Shown here: piece by piece, positions 23,355 through 30,950 of the stretch
Numbering within the stretch: position 1 is the first letter of the stretch
Layout of the letters: each line of letters opens with the position of its first letter
Assembly: GCF_002939385.1 (NCBI RefSeq)
Contig: NZ_MULI01000003.1
Location: 62,001 to 126,000 of the forward strand
Direction of reading: 5' to 3'
Origin: Streptomyces sp. MH60
GTDB taxonomy: Bacteria; Actinomycetota; Actinomycetes; Streptomycetales; Streptomycetaceae
DNA: 64,000 nucleotides
Program-made: the position numbers and the translations under genes
Notes under the pieces: model-generated
What the model was told of the DNA's origin: nothing
The model's input: only the letters and a program-made list of their open reading frames with translations
Database searches by the model: none

Positions 23355-24524
23355 ATGAACAGATTCGTAGCCGCCGAGCGCGCTCTGCGTACGGCGGCTC
23401 CGCACGAGCTGCTCGACGCCATCCGTGCCGTACTGGCCGACCAGTACGGTGGGGAGGACGTCGAGCTGTTCATGGCGGATTACGGCCTGACCGTGCTTCA
23501 GCCGGTGTCGGTGCTCCCGCACACCATGGAGCCGGTGTCGGTGCACAACAGTCCCGCCGGGCGGGCCTTCGGCTCGCAGGAGCCCTATCGCGAGGACACC
23601 GGGGACGGGCGGGCGCGCCTGCATCTTCCGGTCAGTGTGCGCGGCGACCGGCTCGGCGTGCTGAGCGTCACGCTGCCCGGGGCCGACCCCGCCCGGGAGC
23701 GGGAGTCCGAACTGGCCGAGATCGCCTCCGTGCTGGGGCACGAGGTGATGGTGGCGGAACGCGACACCGATCTGTACCTCCAGGCGCGGCGCAGGGACCG
23801 GCTGACCCTGGCCGCCGAGATGCAGTGGCAGTTGCTGCCCGGCCGTTCCAGCTCGCGTCCCGAGTACGAGTTGGGTGCTCAGCTGGAGCCCGCCTACGCC
23901 ATCTACGGCGACAACTTCGACTGGTCCGCCACCGCCGACCATCTGATGCTGTACGTCACCAACGGCATGGGCGAGGGCGTGGAGGCGTCCCTGCTGACGA
24001 ACCTGGTGATCAACGCCCTGCGCAACGCGCGCCGCGCCGGCATTTCCATCGCCGACCAGGCCGCACTGGCCGATCAGGCGGTCTACGCCCACTACCAGGG
24101 GCGCTGCTACCTGTCCGTCCTCATGTTCGACTTCGACCTGGCTGCCGGCCGGGCGAGCGTGGTGGACGCCGGCTCCCCCCAGCTGCTGCGGCTGCGGGAC
24201 GGCAAGGTGGAACGTGTGTCCTTCGAGGCCCAGCTGCCTCTGGGCATGTTCGAGGAGACCGACTACGTGGTGCAGGACTTCCACGTGGAGCCCGGTGACC
24301 GCCTCGTCTGCGTCAGCGACGGCGTCCACGCGGTGGCCTCTCCGAAGGGAGAGACCTACGGCGATGTGGCCCTCGCCCGGGCCATCCACGCGACCCGGCT
24401 GCTGCCCGCCGCGGAGGTGCCGCGCGCCATCCTGCGGGAGTTGACCGGCCACCGCGGCGAGGCCGTGCCGGATGACGACGCCCTGGTCGTGTGTCTGGAC
24501 TGGCACGGAAGGCGGGACGGCTGA
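23355..24524 (+). CDS. GAF-like plus SpoIIE/PP2C phosphatase domain protein
   Basis: A 389-residue protein. The first 130 residues look like a GAF sensor (LLDAIRAVLADQYGGEDVELFMADYGLTVL), followed by a helical linker (RERESELAEIASVLGHEVMVAERD) and an RsbU/SpoIIE phosphatase domain from about 155. In the domain, GDNFDWSA supplies the first metal Asp; the next motif is NGMGEGVEASLL, with Asn where catalytic members have Asp (DGMGHG). The late CVSDGVHAV and PDDDALVV motifs remain. It probably dephosphorylates a STAS anti-anti-sigma factor. The rsb operon starts 130 bases downstream on the same strand. Confidence 0.83.
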   Translation: MNRFVAAERALRTAAPHELLDAIRAVLADQYGGEDVELFMADYGLTVLQPVSVLPHTMEPVSVHNSPAGRAFGSQEPYREDTGDGRARLHLPVSVRGDRLGVLSVTLPGADPARERESELAEIASVLGHEVMVAERDTDLYLQARRRDRLTLAAEMQWQLLPGRSSSRPEYELGAQLEPAYAIYGDNFDWSATADHLMLYVTNGMGEGVEASLLTNLVINALRNARRAGISIADQAALADQAVYAHYQGRCYLSVLMFDFDLAAGRASVVDAGSPQLLRLRDGKVERVSFEAQLPLGMFEETDYVVQDFHVEPGDRLVCVSDGVHAVASPKGETYGDVALARAIHATRLLPAAEVPRAILRELTGHRGEAVPDDDALVVCLDWHGRRDG

Positions 24525-24590
24525 CGGCCGGGTCCGGCCAGTTGTGGCGATCGCGTGTTGTTCGGCTCATTCCGTCACGCTAACGTTTGT

Positions 24591-24632
24591 CATCCGGCAA
24601 TAATTGCCGGATGGCCCGTCATTCGGCGGGCC
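24591..24632 (+). promoter_or_regulatory. Two consecutive perfect hairpins in front of the rsb operon
   Basis: CATCCGGCAA (24591-24600), TAA, TTGCCGGATG (24604-24613) form a perfect 10-bp inverted repeat. GGCCCG (24613-24618) pairs with CGGGCC (24627-24632) across an 8-base loop. The second ends 21 bases before the rsbR start. They could be an operator plus a leader hairpin, or a terminator for the SpoIIE gene; no T-run follows. Confidence 0.5.
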
Positions 24633-24653
24633 ACAGGACGCAGCAGGGAGACG

Positions 24654-25550
24654 ATGCAGGTGGCGGAGCACGACACGGCCCCCGAGACGGCGCAGGAGCT
24701 GGGCGCCTTCCTGGAACGCCGACGCGAGCAGATCGCCCAGCGATGGGCGGACGCCGCACTGTTCCGCACGGTCTTCACGGTCTCGAGAGACGAGGCGGTC
24801 GAGGCAGGCAAGGCGGTGGTGGACGCCCTGGCGGACGTGGCCCGCACCGGGCGGCTGGAGGACGTCACGGCGCCCGGTTACAGCGCCGTGAGAGACCAGT
24901 TGGGGCGGATGTCCGCCTCCCGCAGCCGGGCCGGCCAGAGCCCGTCGCAGATCGCCGAGGAGATCGCCGGCCTGCGCGAGCCGGTCGGTGCCCTGCTGCG
25001 GGCCGACTTCGAGGAGCGCTCCGTCGAGCAGGCGAACGCCAGCCTGTTGGCGCTGACCGTTCTCATGGGCACGCTCCGCCTCGTGGTGATGCAGACGACC
25101 GTGCACGCCGGCGACGAGCTGATCGCTCGCCAGCGTGAGCAACTGCTGGAGGTCGCCACCCCGGTCATCCAACTGTGGGAGGGCGTCGTCGCCGTGCCGC
25201 TGATCGGCACCCTGGACAGCGCCCGCAGCCAGGTGGTGATGGAGAACCTGCTGGAAGCGATCGTGGCCCAGCGGGCCCGGTACGCCATCCTCGACATCAC
25301 CGGTGTGCCGACCGTGGACTCGCTCGTGGCGCAGCACCTGATGAAGACCGTCGCCGCGGCCCGTCTCATGGGGGCCGAATGCATCGTCTCCGGAATCCGG
25401 CCCGCCATCGCCCAGACCATCGTCCACCTCGGCATCGACCTCGGGTCGATCACCACCCGCGCCTCCCTGGCCGACGCCCTGGCGCACGCCCTCACCCGGC
25501 AGGGCATCGTCGTCTCCCCACGGGCGGTCGGGGGAGCGAGCGCGCCGTGA
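24654..25550 (+). CDS. RsbR-like stressosome protein (RsbRD/STAS)
   Basis: A 298-residue protein with a helical N-terminal domain (about 10-165, LGAFLERRREQIAQRWADAA and a non-heme-globin-like bundle) and a C-terminal STAS domain (176-290) matching RsbR paralogs: GVVAVPLIGTLDSARSQVVMENLL, then YAILDITGVPTVDS and GIRPAIAQTIVHLGID. S223 stands where RsbR proteins usually carry the phospho-Thr of VDT. RsbR and RsbS build the stressosome core that traps the kinase RsbT. AGGGAG at 24645-24650 could serve ATG 24654 or GTG 24660. It overlaps rsbS by GTGA. Confidence 0.88.
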   Translation: MQVAEHDTAPETAQELGAFLERRREQIAQRWADAALFRTVFTVSRDEAVEAGKAVVDALADVARTGRLEDVTAPGYSAVRDQLGRMSASRSRAGQSPSQIAEEIAGLREPVGALLRADFEERSVEQANASLLALTVLMGTLRLVVMQTTVHAGDELIARQREQLLEVATPVIQLWEGVVAVPLIGTLDSARSQVVMENLLEAIVAQRARYAILDITGVPTVDSLVAQHLMKTVAAARLMGAECIVSGIRPAIAQTIVHLGIDLGSITTRASLADALAHALTRQGIVVSPRAVGGASAP

Positions 25551-25972
25551 CCGGGTTCTCCACCTCCCCGCCGGTGCCGGTGCACGTGCCGGTGCTCGCG
25601 CTGGGGGATGTCCTGCTGGTCACGCTGCAGGGAGAACTGCACGACGGGGCGGCCGAACAACTGCAGGACGACGTGGCCCACCGCATCGCCTCCAGCACGG
25701 CACCGGTCGCAGGTGTGGTGATCGACATCTCCGGCGTGGAGATCGTCGACTCCTTCCTCGGCCGCGTCCTGGCCGAGATCGCGGCGGCCGCGAGCCTGCT
25801 GGCCACCCGCACGGTCCTGGCCGGGATGCGTCCTGCCGTGGCCATCACCCTCGTGGAGCTGGGTCTGACCCTGCCCGGCCTGGTGACGGCCCTGGACGTC
25901 GAAGCGGCCGTGGCCCTGTTGGGACGAGGCCCTCGGCCCGCTCCCCACGTTCACCCGGAAGGGGGTGCGTGA
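25547..25972 (+). CDS. rsbS: RsbS-like STAS-domain stressosome scaffold
   Basis: A 141-residue single STAS domain. VPVLALGDVLLVTLQGELHD is the first strand-turn, and VVIDISGVEIVDSFLGRVLAEIA holds the phospho-acceptor S69 in DSF, the position phosphorylated by RsbT in the Bacillus stressosome. LAGMRPAVAITLVELGL is the closing segment. It starts with GTG inside the rsbR stop (GTGA) and its stop overlaps the rsbT start by one base, so it is translated in a chain with both. The order R-S-T matches known stressosome operons. Confidence 0.9.
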   Translation: MTGFSTSPPVPVHVPVLALGDVLLVTLQGELHDGAAEQLQDDVAHRIASSTAPVAGVVIDISGVEIVDSFLGRVLAEIAAAASLLATRTVLAGMRPAVAITLVELGLTLPGLVTALDVEAAVALLGRGPRPAPHVHPEGGA

Positions 25973-26415
25973 TGCATGCCCCATCCGCCTCGACGACACG
26001 TCTGCACATCGGCTCGGACGCGGACCTGGCCTGGGTCCGCCACGAAGTACGCCAGGCCGCTGCCGGCCTCGGCTTCAGCCTGGTCCAGCAGACGAAGCTG
26101 GTGACCGCGGCCAGCGAACTGGCCCGCAACACACTCGTGCACGGCGGCGGCGGACACGTGGAGATGACACCTCTCGACGACGGTGTCCGCCGCGGACTGC
26201 GGCTGGCCTTCACGGACGAGGGCCCCGGAATCCCGGACCTGGAGCTGGCCATGACCGACGGATACACCTCCGGCGGCGGCCTGGGCCTCGGCCTGAGCGG
26301 AGCCAAGCGGCTCGTCCAGGAATTCACCCTCGACAGCCGTCCCGGACAGGGCACCACCGTCACCCTCACCGACTGGGTCACCGCCCTCCCCTCCGCCCGT
26401 ACGGGCGGATCATGA
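25972..26415 (+). CDS. rsbT: RsbT-like switch kinase (GHKL ATPase)
   Basis: A 147-residue ATPase-kinase of the RsbT type. The N-box TKLVTAASELARNTLVHGGG, the G1 box TDEGPGIPDLELAMTDGYTSGGGLGLGLSGAKRL and the G2 end SRPGQGTTVTL are all present and intact. In the model system RsbT phosphorylates RsbS and RsbR, leaves the stressosome and activates a PP2C phosphatase. I prefer ATG 25972 over GTG 25969 from the spacing to GGGGG. Overlaps: one base with rsbS, ATGA with the next gene. Confidence 0.9.
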   Translation: MHAPSASTTRLHIGSDADLAWVRHEVRQAAAGLGFSLVQQTKLVTAASELARNTLVHGGGGHVEMTPLDDGVRRGLRLAFTDEGPGIPDLELAMTDGYTSGGGLGLGLSGAKRLVQEFTLDSRPGQGTTVTLTDWVTALPSARTGGS

Positions 26416-27485
26416 GCAGGGTCTGGGACATCCCGCTCCAGGACAGCACACGGGTCCGCGACGCCCGCGTCGCGGTGGAAGCCGCCTGCGCCGCCAGCGG
26501 CCTGGACGCGCACGCCACGGCGGTCGCCGCCCTGGTGACCACCGAACTGGCCACCAACCTGGTCAAACACGCCAACGGCGGACGCATCATCATCAATCTG
26601 ACCGGCCCCTCCGACACCCTCGCGGAGACCGTGCCGCAGGTGCAGATCATCTCGCTCGACCACGGCCCCGGCATCGACGACATCCAGGCGACCCTGCGGG
26701 ACGGCTACACCACCTCCGCCGTCTCCCTCGGCGCCGGCCTGGGCACCTGCCTGCGCATAGCCGGCGACTTCGACCTCCACAGCCGACCGGGCCGAGGCAC
26801 CGTGGCCATGGCGCGCATCAACGCGTCAGTGACATCCGCCGGCCGCCGGTCCCGGCCGGTCCGCTCCGCCACGGGAGCCCGGGCCGGGGGAGTCAACACC
26901 TCACTCGCCCACGCCGAGCACTCCGGAGACTCCTTCGCCTGGGTGCGCTCGGGCCCGCGACTCACCCTGATGCTCGCGGACGGACTCGGGCACGGCGAAG
27001 CGGCGGCCCGGGCGTCCACCGCCGCCGTCCACGCGCTGCACGTAACCGCCGACCGGTCACCGGCCGAGATCCTCAGGCAGTTGCACGCCGCCCTGCACGA
27101 CACGCGAGGCGCGGCCGTAGGCGTGGCGCAGCTCGACGAGAGCAGGGGCCGGCTCTCCTTCGCCGGTGTCGGCAACACCGGCGCCCGGCTCCGCACGGAC
27201 GGCTCCTGGCGCTCCCTCACGTCCCACCCGGGCATCGTCGGAGCGCACTTCCCCGCGCGGGTGCCCGTGCACGAGGAGGCGTGGCAGGCGGACAGCCTGC
27301 TCGTCCTGCACAGCGACGGGCTCCCCAGCCGGTGGGAGCCGCCGCACGACCCCGCGCTCCAAGCCCACGACCCGGCCCTGGTGGCCGCGGTCGTCCTGCG
27401 GGACGCCGGCAGCGCGGCTCGCCCCCTGCGTGACGACACCAGCGTGGCCGTACTGACCCCCGGCCCCGGGGGCGGACGTCCGTGA
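26412..27485 (+). CDS. Fused GHKL ATPase-SpoIIE phosphatase (RsbX/RsbU-like)
   Basis: A 357-residue two-domain protein. Residues 1-140 are an RsbT-like ATPase (ALVTTELATNLVKHANGG, LDHGPGIDD, GAGLGTCLRIAGDFDLHSRPGRGT). Residues 150-350 are an RsbX-like PP2C domain with ADGLGHG, GVGNTGARL, LHSDGLPSRW and RDDTSVAVL, so the metal-binding aspartates are kept. Joining kinase-like and phosphatase activities in one chain allows it to set or reset the phosphorylation of RsbR/RsbS. It begins inside the rsbT stop (ATGA). This architecture is recurrent in actinobacterial rsbRST operons. Confidence 0.87.
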   Translation: MSRVWDIPLQDSTRVRDARVAVEAACAASGLDAHATAVAALVTTELATNLVKHANGGRIIINLTGPSDTLAETVPQVQIISLDHGPGIDDIQATLRDGYTTSAVSLGAGLGTCLRIAGDFDLHSRPGRGTVAMARINASVTSAGRRSRPVRSATGARAGGVNTSLAHAEHSGDSFAWVRSGPRLTLMLADGLGHGEAAARASTAAVHALHVTADRSPAEILRQLHAALHDTRGAAVGVAQLDESRGRLSFAGVGNTGARLRTDGSWRSLTSHPGIVGAHFPARVPVHEEAWQADSLLVLHSDGLPSRWEPPHDPALQAHDPALVAAVVLRDAGSAARPLRDDTSVAVLTPGPGGGRP

Positions 27486-27582
27486 CCGTGACCTCCGACG
27501 CCCGGAAGGTCGTGTCCGTCACCGACGGGGCCCGGGTGCGCGCCGCCGTCGCGCAGGTCGTCACCGCGGGCCCCGGCGATCG
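27482..27582 (+). pseudogene. Possible 5' stub of a fifth rsb-operon gene
   Basis: A GTG overlaps the previous stop in the same GTGA manner as the other junctions of the operon and opens VTVTSDARKVVSVTDGARV, then RAAVAQVVTAGPGD. After about 33 codons the frame runs into the antisense of the convergent alkylsulfatase gene and is then clearly non-coding. Together this looks like a gene whose 3' part was lost when the 27.6-33.7 kb block was joined here. The start of a sensor kinase or another regulator is possible, but the stub is too short to name. Confidence 0.35.
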
Positions 27583-29532
27583 TCAGGAGGGAGTGACGAC
27601 GGGGAAGCGGTGGTCCGGAGTGTCCAGGACCGACAAGAGCTGCGCCAGTTGTGAACGGTCACCCGTCATGGTGATGCCGTCGGTGCCCTTGCCCGCGAGC
27701 ACCGCGAGGAGCTGCTCCTTGGTCATCGTCATGGTCAGAGCCGTGTCCGGGGCGGGGCTCGCGTCGCTGGTCCAGGTGAGCACACCGTTGGCGAGCCGAA
27801 GGTGCCAGTAGACATCACCGATGTGCCAGTCGAGGGCGAGCCGCAGCGACCACGCGGCGGGTCCGTCGACACGTACGGCCAGACCGTCGACGAGCTGTCC
27901 GACCGTCAGGGCCCGGTGCAGATCGGGTCCCGTGGTGGGCTTGGGAACCGGCTTGATCCCGTGCAGGAGCTCCTGGGCACCGGTGAGGTAGAAATTGCGC
28001 CACACCGCGTTCTCGGCCGCCCGGCCCAAGCGGATGTAGAGCAGGGCGAGTTGCCGCCTCGCCCCGGTGTCGGCCGGGTCGTTGAAGACGGCGTGGTTGA
28101 GGAGCGTCACGGCGAAGCGCAGGTCGCCCCGGTCGCTGTAGTGCCGGGCACGTGCCCGTACGGCCGCCTGCCCGCCGAGGGACTCGACCCACCGCCGCGC
28201 CTCCTCGGCCGGCGGATGCTCCCACAGGTGCGCGGGGTTGGCGTCGAACCAGCCCATGTACCGCTGGTACACGGCCTTGACGTTGTGGCTGAGGGAGCCG
28301 TAGTAGCCACGGTTGGCCCACACCTGCTCCAGCTGCGGCGGGAGGCGGAGGCTCTCCGCGATCTCGGTGCCGTTGAGGCCCTGGTTGATGAGACGGACGG
28401 TCTGGTCGTGCAGATAGCCGTAGAGGTCCCGCTGCCGGGTGAGCAGGGCGACGATGCCGTCATTGCCCCAGGTGGGCCAGTGGTGGGAGGCGAACGCCAC
28501 GTCGGCCGCGCCCGCGTAGAGGCCGATCGACTCCGTCAGGTATCCCGCCCAGGCGTGCGCGTCGCGGACCTGGGCGCCGCGCAGGGTCAGGATGTTGTGC
28601 ATCGTGTGGGTGGCGTTCTCGGCCATGCACACCGCCCGCAGATCGGGGAGGAGGAAGTTCATCTCCTCCTGGCACTCCGTACCGGGAGTCATCTGGAAGC
28701 GGATCCGCACCCCGTCGAGGACGACCTCCTGCCCGGTGGCCTCGATGGAGCGGGTGGGCGGTATCAGGCCGACGGTGCCGGTGGAGACCGCCAGCCCGAG
28801 GCCGCAGCCGACCTGGCCCGCGGCGTCGGCGGGCAGGCTGGAGCCGTACATGTAGCCCGCACGGCGGGACATGGCGGGACCGGCGTAGACGTTCTCGCTG
28901 ACCGCGTGCTCCATGAAACCCCGCGGCGCGAGAACGGGTGTGCCGTCGGTGCCGTCGGGCAGGACGCCCCGGCAGCCGCCGAAGTGGTCGACGTGGGGGT
29001 GGGTGTAGATCATGGCCTTGACCGGGCGGTCGCCGCGGTGGACGCGGTACAGCCGGAGTGCCGCGGCCGCGGTCTCCGCGGAGGTCAGGGGGTCTATGAC
29101 GATGATGCCGGTGTCGCCCTCGACGATCGTCATGTTGGACAGGTCCAGGCCGCGGACCTGGTAGATCCGTTCCGTGACCGCGTAGAGCCCCTGGCGGGAC
29201 AGCAGCCTGGCCTGGCGCCACAGGCTCGGGTCGACGGTCGCGGGCGGGGTCCCGGTGGCGTCGGCGAGGAAGCGGTGGGCGTCGGGGTCCCAGGCGGTGC
29301 CGCCGGAGGGTGTGGTGATCGGTCCGCCGGTGTACGCGGCGATGAAGCCGCGGTCGGCGTCGGCGAAGTCGCTTCGGTCGTCGTAGGGGAGACCGCCGGT
29401 GTGGGTGGGGGACGGGGTTGTGGCGGACCGGGGGCCGGGGGACGCCTCGGACGCCTGCGGGTTCAGCGGTACGGTCGCCGCGGCGGCGCCCGCCGCGGCG
29501 GCGACGAAGCCGCGCCGGTTCATCGGGTTCAT
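27583..29532 (-). CDS. Tat-exported type III alkylsulfatase (metallo-beta-lactamase fold)
   Basis: A 649-residue alkyl sulfatase of the SdsA1/BDS1 kind. It starts with a twin-arginine signal (MNRRGFVAAAAGAAAATV). The metallo-beta-lactamase domain carries THPHVDHFGG (H178, H180, D182, H183) and ENATHTMHNILTLRGAQVRDA, a hallmark of linear alkylsulfatases. A dimerisation region with a conserved RYMGWFDANPAHLWEHPP follows, then an SCP2-like C-terminal lipid domain (from about 520). These enzymes hydrolyse primary alkyl sulfates (for example dodecyl sulfate) to the alcohol and sulfate. The start overlaps the MFS stop by ATGA. Confidence 0.92.
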   Translation of the reverse strand: MNPMNRRGFVAAAAGAAAATVPLNPQASEASPGPRSATTPSPTHTGGLPYDDRSDFADADRGFIAAYTGGPITTPSGGTAWDPDAHRFLADATGTPPATVDPSLWRQARLLSRQGLYAVTERIYQVRGLDLSNMTIVEGDTGIIVIDPLTSAETAAAALRLYRVHRGDRPVKAMIYTHPHVDHFGGCRGVLPDGTDGTPVLAPRGFMEHAVSENVYAGPAMSRRAGYMYGSSLPADAAGQVGCGLGLAVSTGTVGLIPPTRSIEATGQEVVLDGVRIRFQMTPGTECQEEMNFLLPDLRAVCMAENATHTMHNILTLRGAQVRDAHAWAGYLTESIGLYAGAADVAFASHHWPTWGNDGIVALLTRQRDLYGYLHDQTVRLINQGLNGTEIAESLRLPPQLEQVWANRGYYGSLSHNVKAVYQRYMGWFDANPAHLWEHPPAEEARRWVESLGGQAAVRARARHYSDRGDLRFAVTLLNHAVFNDPADTGARRQLALLYIRLGRAAENAVWRNFYLTGAQELLHGIKPVPKPTTGPDLHRALTVGQLVDGLAVRVDGPAAWSLRLALDWHIGDVYWHLRLANGVLTWTSDASPAPDTALTMTMTKEQLLAVLAGKGTDGITMTGDRSQLAQLLSVLDTPDHRFPVVTPS

Positions 29533-30878
29533 GCGGGTGCGCCCTTCTCGGGGTCGGTCGCGGGGCGGAGCAGGCCGAGCCGTCGCGCGTCCCGCTCCGG
29601 CCGGATGGCGGCGATGGCCGAGGCGCCCGCCAGCAGCATCACCGCCGCCGCGATGAGGAACGCGGTCGTGTAGCCGGAGGACGCGGTGTCCGCCGCGTCG
29701 ATGAGGTGGCCGGTGACGAAGGGCGCGATCAGGCCGGGGAGGGTGCCCGTCGCGGCGACGATGCCGAAGACGGCACCGCGCTGGGCCGCCGGAACGACCT
29801 CCGCGACGGTCACGTAGTGCAAGGGGATCGCGACGGCGACCGTGCCGAAGGCCACCCCGATCAGCAGCAGGCGGACGACGTCCCCGTCGGTGAAGGGAAA
29901 GGCGGCCATGGCGCAGCCGGCGACACATACCGAGGCTCCCTGTGCGGCACCGCTGGACCAGCGGCTGGACACTCCGCGTGCCTTGAGGGCGTCCATGAGC
30001 GGCGAGACGGTCAGCAGCAGCACGAGGCTGAGGGCGGAGATGCCGCTGATGGCGGTCGCCACCGTCTGGGGGCCCAGACCGAGCTGGGTCCTCAGGTAGG
30101 CGGGCAGCCAGGCGTGGGCCAGCGCGAGGGCCCAGGCGGCTCCGAAGGCGCCGGCGATACTGCCCACCGTGGTGCCGGTGAGCAGCAGCCGGCGGTAGGG
30201 CAGGTGTTTCACGGGCCGCGGATCGGCGGCTCGTGGCGGACGTGTCTCGTCGTACGGCCCGTCGTGGCCCGTCCGCCGCCACACCAGCGCCCACAGCAGG
30301 CTGACGACGGCCAGGACGGCATACGCCGACCGCCATCCGAAGTCCGTGATGAGCCAGGTGAGTACGGGCGCGGAGACCAGCGTGCCGATCGCGGCGCCGC
30401 CGATCTGCAAAGCCGAGGGCAGCCCGCGCCGCTCGGGCGGGAACCACTTGTACAGCGCGTGCATGGACATCGAGGCTGCCGGGCCTTCCGCGACACCCAG
30501 CAGGACGCGGCCCGCGATCAGGGTCGGGACGGCCGCCACGGCCAGCACCGGCAGCTGAGCGACCGCCCACAGCAGTGCCATGACGAAGAGCATGGTCCTG
30601 CTGGAGATCCGGGAGGAGAAGAATCCGACGACCAGTCCGGAAAGGCTGAACAAGAGGTAGAAGGAGCTCGAGATCAGTCCGTAGGTGCTGTTGCTGATGT
30701 GCAACTCGTCCATGATCGGGACGGCGGCGAGGCCGAGGACCGACTTGTCGGCGAAGTTGATGACCATGAAGGTGACGATCATGGCCGTCACCAGCCAGGC
30801 CCGGCGGCGGTCGAGCGGACGGGCGACGGGCCGACGCGCCGAGCGGTCGGCGGGCGGCGCGGAGGGTTGGGGTGCCAT
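29529..30878 (-). CDS. MFS transporter, anion:cation symporter (ACS)-like
   Basis: A 449-residue, 12-helix major facilitator. Family markers are NFADKSVLGLAAVPIMDELHIS in helix 1, GVAEGPAASMSMHALYKWFPPERRGLPSALQIGGAAIG between helices 4 and 5, and the FGTVAVAIPLHYVTVAEVVPAAQRGAVFG stretch. ACS carriers take up organic anions with protons or sodium. Overlapping the alkylsulfatase gene, it is the obvious carrier for the alkyl sulfate or the released product, but direction and substrate are inferred from context. Confidence 0.87.
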   Translation of the reverse strand: MAPQPSAPPADRSARRPVARPLDRRRAWLVTAMIVTFMVINFADKSVLGLAAVPIMDELHISNSTYGLISSSFYLLFSLSGLVVGFFSSRISSRTMLFVMALLWAVAQLPVLAVAAVPTLIAGRVLLGVAEGPAASMSMHALYKWFPPERRGLPSALQIGGAAIGTLVSAPVLTWLITDFGWRSAYAVLAVVSLLWALVWRRTGHDGPYDETRPPRAADPRPVKHLPYRRLLLTGTTVGSIAGAFGAAWALALAHAWLPAYLRTQLGLGPQTVATAISGISALSLVLLLTVSPLMDALKARGVSSRWSSGAAQGASVCVAGCAMAAFPFTDGDVVRLLLIGVAFGTVAVAIPLHYVTVAEVVPAAQRGAVFGIVAATGTLPGLIAPFVTGHLIDAADTASSGYTTAFLIAAAVMLLAGASAIAAIRPERDARRLGLLRPATDPEKGAPA

Positions 30879-30950
30879 GGTGACTCCTGCGGATGCGGGC
30901 CGAGCAGGCCCCGGGGAGTGCCGGCTCGGACGGCCGCCCCGGGGCGCCGG

